Position numbers and translations under genes: made by a program | NCBI RefSeq assembly: GCF_012849555.1 | Contig: NZ_CP051685.1 | Coordinates: 3,100,001 to 3,164,000 of the forward strand | Source: Massilia forsythiae | GTDB lineage: Bacteria > Pseudomonadota > Gammaproteobacteria > Burkholderiales > Burkholderiaceae_D | DNA: 64,000 nucleotides | Direction of reading: 5' to 3' | The notes under the pieces: generated by a model | What the model was told of the DNA's origin: nothing | Database searches by the model: none | Seen by the model: only the letters and a program-made list of their open reading frames with translations | In this document: piece after piece, positions 55,560-64,000 of the stretch | Numbering within the stretch: the first letter of the stretch is position 1 | Layout: the number at the start of each line of letters is the position of its first letter

Positions 55560-58229
55560 TTGGACAAGCACACGCACCACAAACCGGATAACCCGCATGC
55601 CGCCGACGACGAACGGGTCGCCGCGATCGCGCGCGAGCTCGGCCTGGACGACCGTGAGATCGCCGCGCGCAAGGCCTTCCTCGAACTGGACGAGGACGAC
55701 GTCGCCCTGCTGCGCCAGGTGCACGTGCTGGTCGACGGCGACGGCGACGTGTTCACCGATACCTTCTACCAGCACGTGCTGGCGATCCCGGAACTGCGCG
55801 AGCTGGTGCGCGACGACGCCACCGCGCAGCGCCTGCGGCGCAGCCAGCACGACTATTTCCGCAGCCTGACCGCCGGCGACTACGGCGCCGACTACATCCG
55901 CAACCGCCTGCGCGTGGGCGTGGTCCACCAGCGCATCGGGTTGGAGCCGAAGTGGTACATCGGCGGCTACCGCAAGTACCTGGCCGGCATGCTGGAACTG
56001 CTGTCGCGCCGCATCGTCGGCGATCCGCAGCGCCTGTCGCGCGCCTACGGCGCGGTGCTCAAGATGGTCTGCTTCGACATGGGGCTGGCGCTCGACACCT
56101 ATGCCCACGCCAACCAGCGCAGCGTGCTGCAGTACCAGAATTACCTGGAGCAAGTCATCGACGGCATGCCGGCCGGGCTGGCGGTGGTCGGCGCCGACGG
56201 CCGGGTGCGCTCGATGAACCGTGCCATGAGCCAGATGCTGGGCGTGGCCGACGACGCCATCGCGGCGCACCCGCCGCTGGCGCAACTGCTGCCGTGCCCG
56301 CTGCTGGAGCGGCGCGCCGCCGAGGCGCTGGCATCGGGCGCGGCGCAGGACGGCGTGCCGGTCGCGTTCGACAGCCCGGCCGGCGGCGTGCGCTGGTTCG
56401 AGTTCAACATCCGCCGCACGCGCCAGGCCGGCGAGCACCTGCTGCTGCTGATCGGCCAGGACGTGACCTACCAGGCAGAGGCGCGATTGCGCCTCCAGGA
56501 AAGCGAGGAATTTTTCCGCCTGACCTTCACGCAAGCCGCGGTCGGCATCGCGCTGCTGTCGCCGGACGGACGCTTCCTGCGCGTGAACCGCAAGCTGTCG
56601 CACATCGTCGGCTTCAGCGAGGCCGAGCTGCTGCAGTGCCGCTTCGACGACATCACCTGGCCCGAGGACCTGGCCGAAGACCGCGCCCAGGTGGCGCGCC
56701 TGGTGGCCGGCGAACTGCGCGACTTCCAGCGCGAGACGCGCTACGTGCGCAAGGACGGCCAGGCGGTGTGGGTGGCGCTGAGCTGCTCGACCATGCGCGA
56801 GGCCGCCGGCGGCCTGCGCCTGATCGCCGCGGTCGAGGACATCTCGCGCCGCAAGCAGGCCGAGGAAGCGCTGCTGCGCCTGGCCAACCACGACGCCCTG
56901 ACCGGGCTGCCCAACCGTACGCTGCTGCAGGACCGCCTCGAGCACGCCATCGTCCAGGCCCAGCGCAACGGCGCCGCCCGGGACCGGGCGGCCGAGGTCG
57001 GCGTGATGTTCATCGACCTGGACCGCTTCAAGCACATCAACGACAGCCTCGGCCACGACGCCGGCGACCGGCTCATCATCGAGATCGCGCGCCGCCTGGG
57101 CCGCAGCCTGCGCGAGAGCGACACCGTGGCGCGCCAGGGCGGCGACGAATTCGTGGTGGTGCTGCCCGAGCTGGCCGGCCCCGAGGACGCGGCGCGGGTG
57201 GCGCAGAAGGTGCTGGACCACCTGTTCCAGCCGCTCACCCTGTCCGGCCAGGAAGTGTTCCCGACCGGGAGCATCGGCATCGCCATGTACCCGCGCGACG
57301 GCGCCGACAGCGGGTCGCTGCTGAAGGCGGCCGACAGCGCCATGTACCGCGCCAAGGCCAGCGGCGGCAACCATTTCCACTTCTACGCGGCCGCCATGGG
57401 CACCCATGCGCACCGGCACCTGCGCCTGGAGACCGGGCTGCAGCGCGGCCTGCTGCGCGAGGAATTCGTGCTGCACTACCAGCCCCAGGTCGACATCGCC
57501 AGCGGCCGCATCGTCGGCCTGGAAGCGCTGCTGCGCTGGCAGCCGCGCGGCGGCGACATGGTGGCGCCGTCCGACTTCATCCCGCTGGCCGAGGAGACCG
57601 GCCTGATCGTGCCGATCGGCGAATGGGTGCTGGCCACCGCGCTGCGCCAGCAGGCGCGCCTGGAAAGCATGGGCCTGGCGCCGCTGCGCATGGGCGTGAA
57701 CATGTCGGCGCGCCAGTTCCGCGAGGACGACGTGGCCGGCATGGTGGCGCGCCTGCTGCGCGAAAGCGGCTGTTCTCCGTCCTGCCTGACGCTGGAGATC
57801 ACCGAGAGCGTGCTGATGGAAAATCCGGCGCAGGCCGCCGAGACCATGGCGCGCCTGGCGCAGATGGGCGTGCGCCTGTCGATCGACGACTTCGGCACCG
57901 GCTATTCCAGCCTGGCCAACCTGCGCCGCCTGCCGATCCACAGCCTCAAGATCGACCGCTCGTTCGTGGCCGACATCGGCGCGGGCGTGGAGCGGGGCGG
58001 CGAGGCCGGCGAGGCCGGCGCCGGCGGCGCCATCGTGCAGGCGGTGATCGCGCTGGCCGGCACCATGAAGCTGGACGTGATCGCCGAAGGCGTCGAGAGC
58101 GCCGCCCAGCAAGCCTTCCTGGGCGAGCACGGCTGCCGCCAGATGCAGGGCTACTGGTTCAGCCGGCCCTTGCCGGCGCCGCAGCTGGAACGCCTGCTGC
58201 AGGCGCACGGCGCGGGGGCGCAGCCATGA
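55560..58229 (+). CDS. Globin-coupled PAS-PAS-GGDEF-EAL c-di-GMP enzyme
   Basis: An 889-residue cytosolic protein. A globin-coupled sensor domain (about 20-185) carries the proximal-histidine stretch VHQRIGLEPKWYIGGYRKYL (H123), implying haem-based oxygen sensing. Two PAS domains follow (about 190-310 and 315-435, the second with DGQAVWVALSCS). Then an intact GGDEF at about 527 with an RESD inhibitory site five residues before, and an EAL domain with EALLRW at about 655 and DDFGTGYSSL. Both synthesis and breakdown of c-di-GMP look possible. The only in-frame start after the TGA at 55551 is TTG 55560. It is coupled to the next gene by ATGA. Confidence 0.92.
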   Translation: MDKHTHHKPDNPHAADDERVAAIARELGLDDREIAARKAFLELDEDDVALLRQVHVLVDGDGDVFTDTFYQHVLAIPELRELVRDDATAQRLRRSQHDYFRSLTAGDYGADYIRNRLRVGVVHQRIGLEPKWYIGGYRKYLAGMLELLSRRIVGDPQRLSRAYGAVLKMVCFDMGLALDTYAHANQRSVLQYQNYLEQVIDGMPAGLAVVGADGRVRSMNRAMSQMLGVADDAIAAHPPLAQLLPCPLLERRAAEALASGAAQDGVPVAFDSPAGGVRWFEFNIRRTRQAGEHLLLLIGQDVTYQAEARLRLQESEEFFRLTFTQAAVGIALLSPDGRFLRVNRKLSHIVGFSEAELLQCRFDDITWPEDLAEDRAQVARLVAGELRDFQRETRYVRKDGQAVWVALSCSTMREAAGGLRLIAAVEDISRRKQAEEALLRLANHDALTGLPNRTLLQDRLEHAIVQAQRNGAARDRAAEVGVMFIDLDRFKHINDSLGHDAGDRLIIEIARRLGRSLRESDTVARQGGDEFVVVLPELAGPEDAARVAQKVLDHLFQPLTLSGQEVFPTGSIGIAMYPRDGADSGSLLKAADSAMYRAKASGGNHFHFYAAAMGTHAHRHLRLETGLQRGLLREEFVLHYQPQVDIASGRIVGLEALLRWQPRGGDMVAPSDFIPLAEETGLIVPIGEWVLATALRQQARLESMGLAPLRMGVNMSARQFREDDVAGMVARLLRESGCSPSCLTLEITESVLMENPAQAAETMARLAQMGVRLSIDDFGTGYSSLANLRRLPIHSLKIDRSFVADIGAGVERGGEAGEAGAGGAIVQAVIALAGTMKLDVIAEGVESAAQQAFLGEHGCRQMQGYWFSRPLPAPQLERLLQAHGAGAQP

Positions 58230-60733
58230 GCGTGGCCATGACCGGAGCGCGGGGCGGGACCGTGGCCGGGCCGGGGCCGCGGCGCGTCTCCGGCGCCGTC
58301 CTGGCCGTGCTGGCCGCCGGCCTGGCCGCCTTCATGGCCTGGCTGGTGCTCGGCCACCGCGCCATGCTGCCGTGGCGGCTGCAGTGGTACCTGCCGCTGC
58401 ACACCGTGGTGGAAACGCTGGCGGTGGTGGTCATCACGCAGGTGTTTTCCACCGGCGGGCACGGCACCGGCAGGCGCATCCCGGCGCGCGTGGCCTTGCT
58501 GTCGCCGGCGGCGCTGGCGGTGGCCCTGCTCGAATTCGGCCACCTGATGTCGGTGCCGGGCATGCCCGGCCTGATCGCCCCGGCGGTGCCGGGGTCGGGC
58601 GTGGTGTTTTCGCTGGCGGCGCGCCTGCTGGGCGCGCTGACCCTGCTGGCGGCGGTGCTGGTGCCGCGCGAGCGCATGGTGGCGCGCAGCGTGCACGCGC
58701 TGGCGATGCTGGCGGCGCTGGCGGCGGTCGGCGCCGGCTACTGGCTGGTGCTGGCCGCGCCCGGCCTGGTGCCGGCCACCCACGTCGCCGGCGTCGGCCC
58801 CACCGCCTTCAAGACCGCCTGCGAGTACCTGCTGATCGCGATCAACGGCGTGGCCGCGCTGCTGTCGCTGGGACGCGCGCTGCGCCACGGGCGCCGCACC
58901 GACCGCTACCTGGCGCTGGCCGCGGCCGTGATGGCCCTGGCCGGCGTCGCCTTCGTCTTCAGCATGGCGCGCGACGACGCGGTCAGCATGGTCGGCCACC
59001 TGTACGAAGTGATCGCCTACCTGTTCCTGTACCGCGCCATCCACGTGGCCGCGGTGCAGGCGCCCTACCTGCGCCTGAAGCGTTCCGAGCGCTCGCTGGC
59101 GGAAAGCGAGAGCAACTTCCGCAGCCTGATGGAATGCGCGCCGGACGCGATCCTGCTGGCCGCGCCGGACGGGCGCATCGCCATGATGAACGCGCGCGCC
59201 GAGGAACTGTTCGGCATCGGGCGCGACAGCGCCGCCGGCCTGGCGCTGGACGTGCTGCTGCCCGGCGCAGGGGCGGACGGGCAGGGCGACGTGGTCGAGT
59301 GCCGGCGCCTGCGCCAGGACCCGTTCCCGGCCGAGGTGCGCCGCGCCGCCACCCCGGCCGGCCAGCAGATCGCGATCGTGCGCGACCTGTCCGAGCGCAG
59401 CCGCCTGGAGCGCGCGCTGCTCGAGCAGCTGACCTACGACGCCCTGACCGGCCTGCCGAACCGGCGCCGCATCCTGGAAACGCTGGACGAGGCCATCGAT
59501 GCGGCGCGCCAGGAACGGCGCACGCTGGCGGTGCTGGTGCTGGACCTGGACGAATTCAGGAAGATCAACAGCGGGTACGGCTGGGCCGGCGGCGACGAGG
59601 TGCTGCGCGAATGCGTGACGCGCCTGGCGCAAATGCTGGAATCCGGCGACACCCTGGCGCGCCAGGGCGGCAACGAATTCATCGTGGTGCAGAAGCATTC
59701 CGGCCAGGACGCCGCCGGCGCGCTCGGCGCGCGCCTGCTGGGCGCCATGCGCGAACCCTTCGTGCTGGGCGGGCAGCGCGTGTTCCTGTCGGCCAGCATC
59801 GGCGTGGCGCTGCTGCCGGAGGCGCCGTGCGGCGCCGCCGGGCTGCTGCAGATGGCGCAGGTGGCGATGGGCGGCGCGCGCGCCGCCGGGCCGGCGCACC
59901 TGCGCTTCCACAGCGCCGACATGGAGCAGGCGATCCGCGACCGCGTCGACATGGAAGCGATGCTGCGCCACGCGCTCGAACACGGCCAGCTGGCGCTGCA
60001 GTACCAGCCGCGCATCGGCCTGGAAGAAGGCCGCATGAAACGCATGGTCGGCGTGGAGGCGCTGGTGCGCTGGCGCCATCCGGTGCTGGGCCTGGTGCCG
60101 CCGGCGCGCTTCATTCCGCTGGCCGAGGAAACCGGCATGATCGAGGAACTCGACCTGTGGGTGCTGCGCACCGCCTGCGCGCGCGCCGCCGCCTGGCACG
60201 CCGCCGGGCTGCCGCTGGGAAGGGTGTCGGTGAACCTGTCGGCGCGCCAGTTCCAGCACCCCGGCCTGGCGCAGCGCGTGCGCGCGGCGCTGGAAGACAG
60301 CGGCCTGCACCCGGCCCACCTGGAAATCGAGATCACCGAAAGCACGGTGATGCGCGATACCGAGGTGGCGGCCGGCGTGCTGCGTTCGCTGAAGGCGCTC
60401 GGCGTGGCGCTGTCGATCGACGATTTCGGCACCGGCTATTCGTCGCTGAGCTACCTGAAGCAGTTCCCGATCGACGTGCTGAAGATCGACCGCTCGTTCG
60501 TCAAGGACGTGGTGATCGATGCCAACGACGCCGCCATCACCCGGGCCATCATCGCGCTGGCGCACGGCCTGAACCTGGAAGCGGTGGCGGAGGGCGTGGA
60601 GACGGCCGAGCAGATGGCGTTTTTGCAGGAAAACGGCTGCGACGAGATCCAGGGTTTCTACTTCAGCCGGCCGTTGTGGCCGGAGCAGCTGGAAGCGTTC
60701 ATGGCGCGGGAAGCGCCTCAACCCACCACGTAA
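58226..60733 (+). CDS. MASE3-PAS-GGDEF(degenerate)-EAL membrane protein
   Basis: An 835-residue inner-membrane signalling protein. A MASE3-like N-terminal membrane sensor of about seven helices (about 20-270, with LPLHTVVETLAVVVITQVFS) precedes a PAS domain (about 285-390). The cyclase signature is GGNEF (about 481-485) instead of GGDEF, so synthesis is probably lost. The EAL domain is intact (EALVRW at about 611, ITEST, DDFGTGYSSLSYLKQ), indicating a c-di-GMP phosphodiesterase. The ATG overlaps the previous stop (ATGA), so the pair is made together. Its end overlaps the convergent flgN by 16 nt. Confidence 0.92.
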   Translation: MSVAMTGARGGTVAGPGPRRVSGAVLAVLAAGLAAFMAWLVLGHRAMLPWRLQWYLPLHTVVETLAVVVITQVFSTGGHGTGRRIPARVALLSPAALAVALLEFGHLMSVPGMPGLIAPAVPGSGVVFSLAARLLGALTLLAAVLVPRERMVARSVHALAMLAALAAVGAGYWLVLAAPGLVPATHVAGVGPTAFKTACEYLLIAINGVAALLSLGRALRHGRRTDRYLALAAAVMALAGVAFVFSMARDDAVSMVGHLYEVIAYLFLYRAIHVAAVQAPYLRLKRSERSLAESESNFRSLMECAPDAILLAAPDGRIAMMNARAEELFGIGRDSAAGLALDVLLPGAGADGQGDVVECRRLRQDPFPAEVRRAATPAGQQIAIVRDLSERSRLERALLEQLTYDALTGLPNRRRILETLDEAIDAARQERRTLAVLVLDLDEFRKINSGYGWAGGDEVLRECVTRLAQMLESGDTLARQGGNEFIVVQKHSGQDAAGALGARLLGAMREPFVLGGQRVFLSASIGVALLPEAPCGAAGLLQMAQVAMGGARAAGPAHLRFHSADMEQAIRDRVDMEAMLRHALEHGQLALQYQPRIGLEEGRMKRMVGVEALVRWRHPVLGLVPPARFIPLAEETGMIEELDLWVLRTACARAAAWHAAGLPLGRVSVNLSARQFQHPGLAQRVRAALEDSGLHPAHLEIEITESTVMRDTEVAAGVLRSLKALGVALSIDDFGTGYSSLSYLKQFPIDVLKIDRSFVKDVVIDANDAAITRAIIALAHGLNLEAVAEGVETAEQMAFLQENGCDEIQGFYFSRPLWPEQLEAFMAREAPQPTT

Positions 60734-61188
60734 CGCCGCGACGGCCCGCTGCCGAACGATTGTCCGCCCGGTCCGTATACGCCGCCCGCGCCGCCGCTCT
60801 CGCCGCGCAGGGCATTCAGTACCCCGGTGGTATGCGCCATCTGCTTGTTGATCAGCATGCCGTTGACGCGATTGAGTTCCTTGGCTTCGCGCGTCAGTTC
60901 CAGCAGGCGATCCCATTGGGTACGCGCATCGGCGCTGCCGCCCACCGCCAGCCACGGCTCCATGCCGTTTTCCGAGGCCACGAAGCCGGCCGCGCCCAGT
61001 GCCTGGTGACGCAGGCGCGACAAGTCCGCCGCCTGCTGCGCCAGCCTGAGTTTTTGCGGGGTGAGGGTGGCGAGGCCATCGGCATCCGCACTGACCAGGA
61101 GCTGCTGCTCCTGCTTCATCAGCGCCACGATGGAACCGATCAGTTGCTGTTCGTCGCGCAAGCTTGCGCCGGGGGATGCAATGGCCAT
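60718..61188 (-). CDS. flgN: Flagellar export chaperone FlgN
   Basis: A 156-residue helical chaperone for the hook-filament junction proteins FlgK and FlgL. The heptad-rich region (about 10-125, including DEQQLIGSIVALMKQEQQLL) and the short tail fit FlgN; similarity in this family is weak, but placement after flgA-flgM is diagnostic. The Gly-rich end (about 130-150) is unusual. The ribosome site is poor. Its end overlaps the convergent EAL gene. Confidence 0.85.
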   Translation of the reverse strand: MAIASPGASLRDEQQLIGSIVALMKQEQQLLVSADADGLATLTPQKLRLAQQAADLSRLRHQALGAAGFVASENGMEPWLAVGGSADARTQWDRLLELTREAKELNRVNGMLINKQMAHTTGVLNALRGESGGAGGVYGPGGQSFGSGPSRRYVVG

Positions 61189-61195
61189 GAATGAT

Positions 61196-61510
61196 CTATC
61201 GTTTGCGGGAATGCAGCAGGTCGCGCACTGTATCCAACAGGCCGTCCGCCACCTTCTCCGAATTTACCTGGAACTGGCCATCCGCGATGGCCGCCTTGAT
61301 GCGCTCGACTTTCTTGGTGTCGAACACAGCGCTCGTACTGCCGGCCGACGCCAGCGCCTGGCCCTGCGAGGACAGGCGCACGGTCTCGGTCGCGGCGGCA
61401 GTACTCGTGGCCGCCGCCGCGGCCGTGGTGTCGGCGCTCTTGGCATTCGTGGCCGGCGTGGTAGTGGCCGGAATGCCTGCGTTGCCTTTGAGTGTATCGT
61501 TGATTTTCAC
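61196..61510 (-). CDS. flgM: Anti-sigma-28 factor FlgM
   Basis: A 104-residue inhibitor of FliA that is exported when the hook is finished. It starts, from GTG 61510, MKINDTLKG (GTG read as Met) with AAGGA 7 nt upstream, and its C-terminal half has the sigma-binding DTKKVERIKAAIADGQFQVN followed by SEKVADGLL. The N-terminal half is Ala/Thr-rich and unstructured, as usual. A longer frame to 61573 is rejected because the family begins here. A sigma-28-like promoter lies 49 nt upstream. Confidence 0.93.
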   Translation of the reverse strand: MKINDTLKGNAGIPATTTPATNAKSADTTAAAAATSTAAATETVRLSSQGQALASAGSTSAVFDTKKVERIKAAIADGQFQVNSEKVADGLLDTVRDLLHSRKR

Positions 61511-61558
61511 AGCATCATCCTTCTCAGGTCGGAGCAGAAAGCCCGGGATCTGCCAAGG

Positions 61559-61585
61559 GTAACGGTCAGCCAACCAAAAACTTTA
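61559..61585 (-). promoter_or_regulatory. Sigma-28-type promoter of flgM
   Basis: On the minus strand TAAAGTTT (61585-61578) is an exact match to the sigma-28 -35 consensus; after an 11-nt spacer comes ACCGTTAC (61566-61559), matching GCCGATAA at five of eight positions. It lies between flgA and flgM, giving flgM and flgN a late FliA-driven promoter besides read-through from flgA. Confidence 0.65.
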
Positions 61586-61669
61586 GCCGGGGGTTTTTCG
61601 AGACGTCAAGGATACCCCGACTTGGCCCGTCCTGCCTGTGCCGTAGAAAACGCCGTGTGAAAACCGTAC

Positions 61670-62386
61670 CTAAAACGCCACCTCCACCATCCCGCCGGCC
61701 TTGGCCGTGCCGCTGATCACCGAGCCGCCCGGGGTGCGCACCTGCACCACCTGGCCTTCGCCGGCGTTGCCGATCGCCTTGCCTTCGGCCGACACCGAAA
61801 ACCCGTTGCCGCTGGAGACCAGGCGCACCGCCTGGCCCTGCTGTACCACGGGCTTGCTGCGCAGCGTGTCCACGCGCAGCGGGGTGCCGGCCGCCAGCGA
61901 GACGGTGGGCGTGCGCCCGATCGCCTGCGCCATGTCGGTCAGGATGCCGGCCGGCATGGACGCGATGTCGCCCTGCACCAGCACCAGCTGGCCCTGCTCG
62001 ATCGGCTGGCCCTGCGCCAGCGGCAGCGCCGCGGCCACGTACTCGGCCTTCACGCTGACCTGCGCCTGCACGAAGATGGTCCAGCTGGACGGCGCCGTGC
62101 AGCGGATGCCGACCGTGGTCTTGCCCCAGGCGCGCGCGCCCGGCTGCAAAAAGGCTTGCGGGTCCGGGCAGGCGGCCAGGGCGGTGCGGGCGTCGATGGC
62201 GCCCACCTTGACCGTGGCTTCGCCCGGCAGGCCGGCGCTTTGCGATTGCAGGAACTGTTCGGCCAGCGTGCGCAATTGCGCCACGTTCTGGCGCCCGGCG
62301 GCCGGCTGCGCCGACAGCGTTTGCGCCGCTGCCAGCGAACCCGTCAGGGCCGCAGCCGCCAGGGCGATCGAAAAAAGAAGTTTCAT
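61670..62386 (-). CDS. flgA: Flagellar P-ring chaperone FlgA
   Basis: A 238-residue periplasmic chaperone for P-ring assembly (FlgI). A signal peptide (MKLLFSIALAAAALTGSLAA) is followed by a SAF/ChapFlgA domain with GKTTVGIRCTAPSSWTIFVQ and the C-terminal VVQQGQAVRLVSSGNGFSVS with GKAIGNAGEGQVVQVR. The start at 62386 is taken because the signal peptide begins here; the longer frame to 62428 adds an unlikely leader. Divergent from flgB. Confidence 0.93.
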   Translation of the reverse strand: MKLLFSIALAAAALTGSLAAAQTLSAQPAAGRQNVAQLRTLAEQFLQSQSAGLPGEATVKVGAIDARTALAACPDPQAFLQPGARAWGKTTVGIRCTAPSSWTIFVQAQVSVKAEYVAAALPLAQGQPIEQGQLVLVQGDIASMPAGILTDMAQAIGRTPTVSLAAGTPLRVDTLRSKPVVQQGQAVRLVSSGNGFSVSAEGKAIGNAGEGQVVQVRTPGGSVISGTAKAGGMVEVAF

Positions 62387-62612
62387 GGACAGGCGATGTC
62401 GTGAGCACGGAAGGATGACAGGCACCATCTTAGGTGCTTTGATTCCACAGTGAAACTTGGAATAGCCCGGTTTTGTGGTGCTTTATTGCCCTATTGGAAG
62501 ATTGGGCCACATCGTAAGATGCATGCTGTCAACAACAGAAATTGCAGTGCGGAAATCAAGAGCGGCCAGTCGCCGCGCCTTCGCACCATTCATAGATAGG
62601 GCTCGACCTCAC

Positions 62613-63035
62613 ATGATCGGCAAACTCGACGACTACCTGCGGTTCAACGAAGCGGCCCTGAGCCTGCGTTCGCAGCGCCAGGAATTGCTGGCCTCGAACA
62701 TCGCCAACGCCGACACGCCCAACTACAAGGCGCGCGACATCGATTTTTCCAGCGCGCTGCAGGGCGCCCTGGCGAGCGGCGGCCAAGCCGGCGGCGCCAT
62801 GTCGGCCACGTCGGACAAGCATTTCGCCGGCGCCGCCGCCGACGGCAAGACGCTGGCCGACGGCACCCCGGTGCTGTACCGCACGATCACCCAGGGCGCG
62901 GTGGACGGCAATACGGTCGAGATGGATACCGAACGCACCCAGTTCGCCGACAACGGCCTGCGCTACGAAGCCGGCATCACGATGCTCAACCACCAGATCC
63001 GCGACCTCATCACCGCGATCCAGTCAGGAAGCTGA
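62613..63035 (+). CDS. flgB: Flagellar rod protein FlgB
   Basis: A 140-residue proximal rod protein. It opens [20 protein letters not shown] and has the rod signature [20 protein letters not shown]. The C-terminal [14 protein letters not shown] is typical. The 226-nt gap to flgA carries both promoters; I saw no sigma-28 box. It is followed at 2 nt by flgC. Confidence 0.95.
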   Translation: MIGKLDDYLRFNEAALSLRSQRQELLASNIANADTPNYKARDIDFSSALQGALASGGQAGGAMSATSDKHFAGAAADGKTLADGTPVLYRTITQGAVDGNTVEMDTERTQFADNGLRYEAGITMLNHQIRDLITAIQSGS

Positions 63036-63037
63036 TC

Positions 63038-63439
63038 ATGTCCCTGTTCAATGTCTTCAACGTGGCCGGGTCGGCCATGACGGCCCAGTCGCAGCGCCTG
63101 AACACCACCGCCAGCAACCTGGCCAACGCCGACAGCGCCACCAGCGCCAGCGGCGAAGCCTACCGCGCCAAGCAGGTGGTGTTCGAGGCGGTGCCCGTCG
63201 AGGGCGGCTCCACCGCGGTCAAGGTGCGCGAAGTGGTCGAGGACCCGTCGCCGCTGAAGCAGGTGTACGACCCCAAGAATCCGCTGGCCGACGCCAAGGG
63301 CTACGTGTCGATGCCGAACGTGAACGTGGTCGACGAAATGGTCAACATGCTGTCGGCCTCGCGCTCCTACCAGACCAACGTCGAGACCATGAACGCGGCC
63401 AAGACCATGCTGCTCAAGACCCTCACCATCGGCCAATAA
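63038..63439 (+). CDS. flgC: Flagellar rod protein FlgC
   Basis: A 133-residue rod protein. N-terminal [20 protein letters not shown] with [20 protein letters not shown], and C-terminal [20 protein letters not shown], which forms the coiled coil. Start follows flgB by 2 nt and length matches the family. Confidence 0.96.
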   Translation: MSLFNVFNVAGSAMTAQSQRLNTTASNLANADSATSASGEAYRAKQVVFEAVPVEGGSTAVKVREVVEDPSPLKQVYDPKNPLADAKGYVSMPNVNVVDEMVNMLSASRSYQTNVETMNAAKTMLLKTLTIGQ

Positions 63440-63464
63440 ACCGTAACGCTCACCACGCCATCCC

Positions 63465-64000
63465 ATGTCCACCGTAAATTCCACCACCGCCTCGACCGCG
63501 AACATCAACGACCTGATGTCGACCATGAACGCCAAGTCGGCCAGCAGCACCGGCACCGACAGCGTGCAGGCCGACACCGACAAGTTCATGACCCTGCTGG
63601 TCACGCAGCTGAAGAACCAGGATCCGCTGAACCCGCTCGACAACGCGCAAGTGACCAGCCAGCTGGCGCAGCTGCAGACCGTGACCGGCGTGAACAAGCT
63701 GAACGACACGCTGGAATCGCTCAAGGCCAGCTACCAGAGTTCGGAGTCGGTGCAGGCGACCAGCCTGATCGGCCATGGCGTGCTGGTCGAGGGCAGCAAC
63801 GTGTCGCTCTCGAGCAGCAAGGGCATCCTCGGCGTCGAACTCGGCAGCGACGCCGACAGCGTGCAGGTGGCGATCAGCGACAGCAAGGGCAACGTGGTGC
63901 AGACCATGGACCTGGGCGCGCAAAAGGCCGGCATCCTGCCGCTGGCCTGGGACGGCGTGCCCGACGCCACCAACCTCGACAGCAGCGGCAAGGCGGTGAC
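63465..64000 (+). CDS. flgD: Flagellar hook-capping protein FlgD (5' part)
   Basis: The first 178 residues of the hook cap scaffold, open at the window end. The signature DTDKFMTLLVTQLKNQDPLN with PLDNAQVTSQLAQLQTVTGV is near residue 38, and the tail-domain part GHGVLVEGSNVSLSS follows. A Ser/Thr-rich N-terminus precedes it. The rest of the flg operon must follow. Confidence 0.95.
   Translation, partial: MSTVNSTTASTANINDLMSTMNAKSASSTGTDSVQADTDKFMTLLVTQLKNQDPLNPLDNAQVTSQLAQLQTVTGVNKLNDTLESLKASYQSSESVQATSLIGHGVLVEGSNVSLSSSKGILGVELGSDADSVQVAISDSKGNVVQTMDLGAQKAGILPLAWDGVPDATNLDSSGKAV

Noticed and set aside
55952..58225. Open frame running in front of the second EAL gene, through the whole globin-coupled gene
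   Set aside because: Shadow of the coding frame next to it; the real gene starts at ATG 58226, coupled to the previous stop.

Overview
The window reads as a chromosomal segment of a high-GC betaproteobacterium of the Oxalobacteraceae type (Massilia, Duganella or Janthinobacterium-like). This is inferred from protein character, from the gene order flhB-flhA-flhF-flhG-fliA-motCD next to flgNMA/flgBCD, and from families of small GC-rich dispersed palindromes. No database search was possible. There are no rRNA, tRNA or CRISPR features and no recognisable phage or IS genes.

Region 1 (1-12.2 kb) is housekeeping. It holds the 5' part of prkA (minus strand), an adenine/adenosine deaminase, a YbbP-like ABC permease, a group II truncated haemoglobin, rmuC, and a molybdenum cofactor operon with moaA and a fused mobA-moeA (minus). 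An Rrf2 repressor follows, overlapping a CPYC thioredoxin-reductase-like flavoenzyme, with a palindromic operator on its own promoter. A block of degenerate dispersed repeats closes the region. Region 2 (12.2-22.4 kb) has rne (minus) divergent from rluC-HAD phosphatase-Rieske-sppA, then a promoter/terminator pair that looks like an unannotated sRNA, a small His-rich protein, rsuA and pldA.

Region 3 (22.9-44.7 kb) is a Wzx/Wzy-type extracellular polysaccharide locus. It encodes a Wza-type export protein, a Wzz-like co-polymerase without kinase, a putative Wzy, a sugar acyltransferase, WecE, Wzx, three glycosyltransferases, WbaP (minus), a YjbH-PAP2 fusion, rfbBDAC for dTDP-rhamnose, a phosphohexomutase and a small GfcA/YjbE-like secreted protein. 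Base composition falls sharply inside the export gene (about 24.25 kb) and recovers inside the yjbH gene (about 37.9 kb). The roughly 13.6 kb between them looks like an exchangeable serotype-type cassette held by high-GC flanks.

Region 4 (45-64 kb) is flagellar and signalling: flhB, flhA, flhF, an flhG whose P-loop has degenerated, fliA, motC and motD. A secreted M35 metalloprotease follows, next to a stand-alone secreted protein that resembles the protease's own N-terminal domain; the two convergent genes share one palindromic repeat that supplies both stop codons. Then come two overlapping c-di-GMP enzymes (a globin-coupled PAS-PAS-GGDEF-EAL and a MASE3-PAS-GGNEF-EAL), flgA-flgM-flgN on the minus strand with a sigma-28-like promoter before flgM, and flgB-flgC-flgD running off the end.

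The observations most worth a second look are the composition-switching cassette with chimeric boundary genes, the YjbH-PAP2 fusion with its GfcA-like partner, the M35 protease/paralogous-domain pair, the sRNA candidate after sppA, and the self-overlapping Rrf2 promoter-operator-start.
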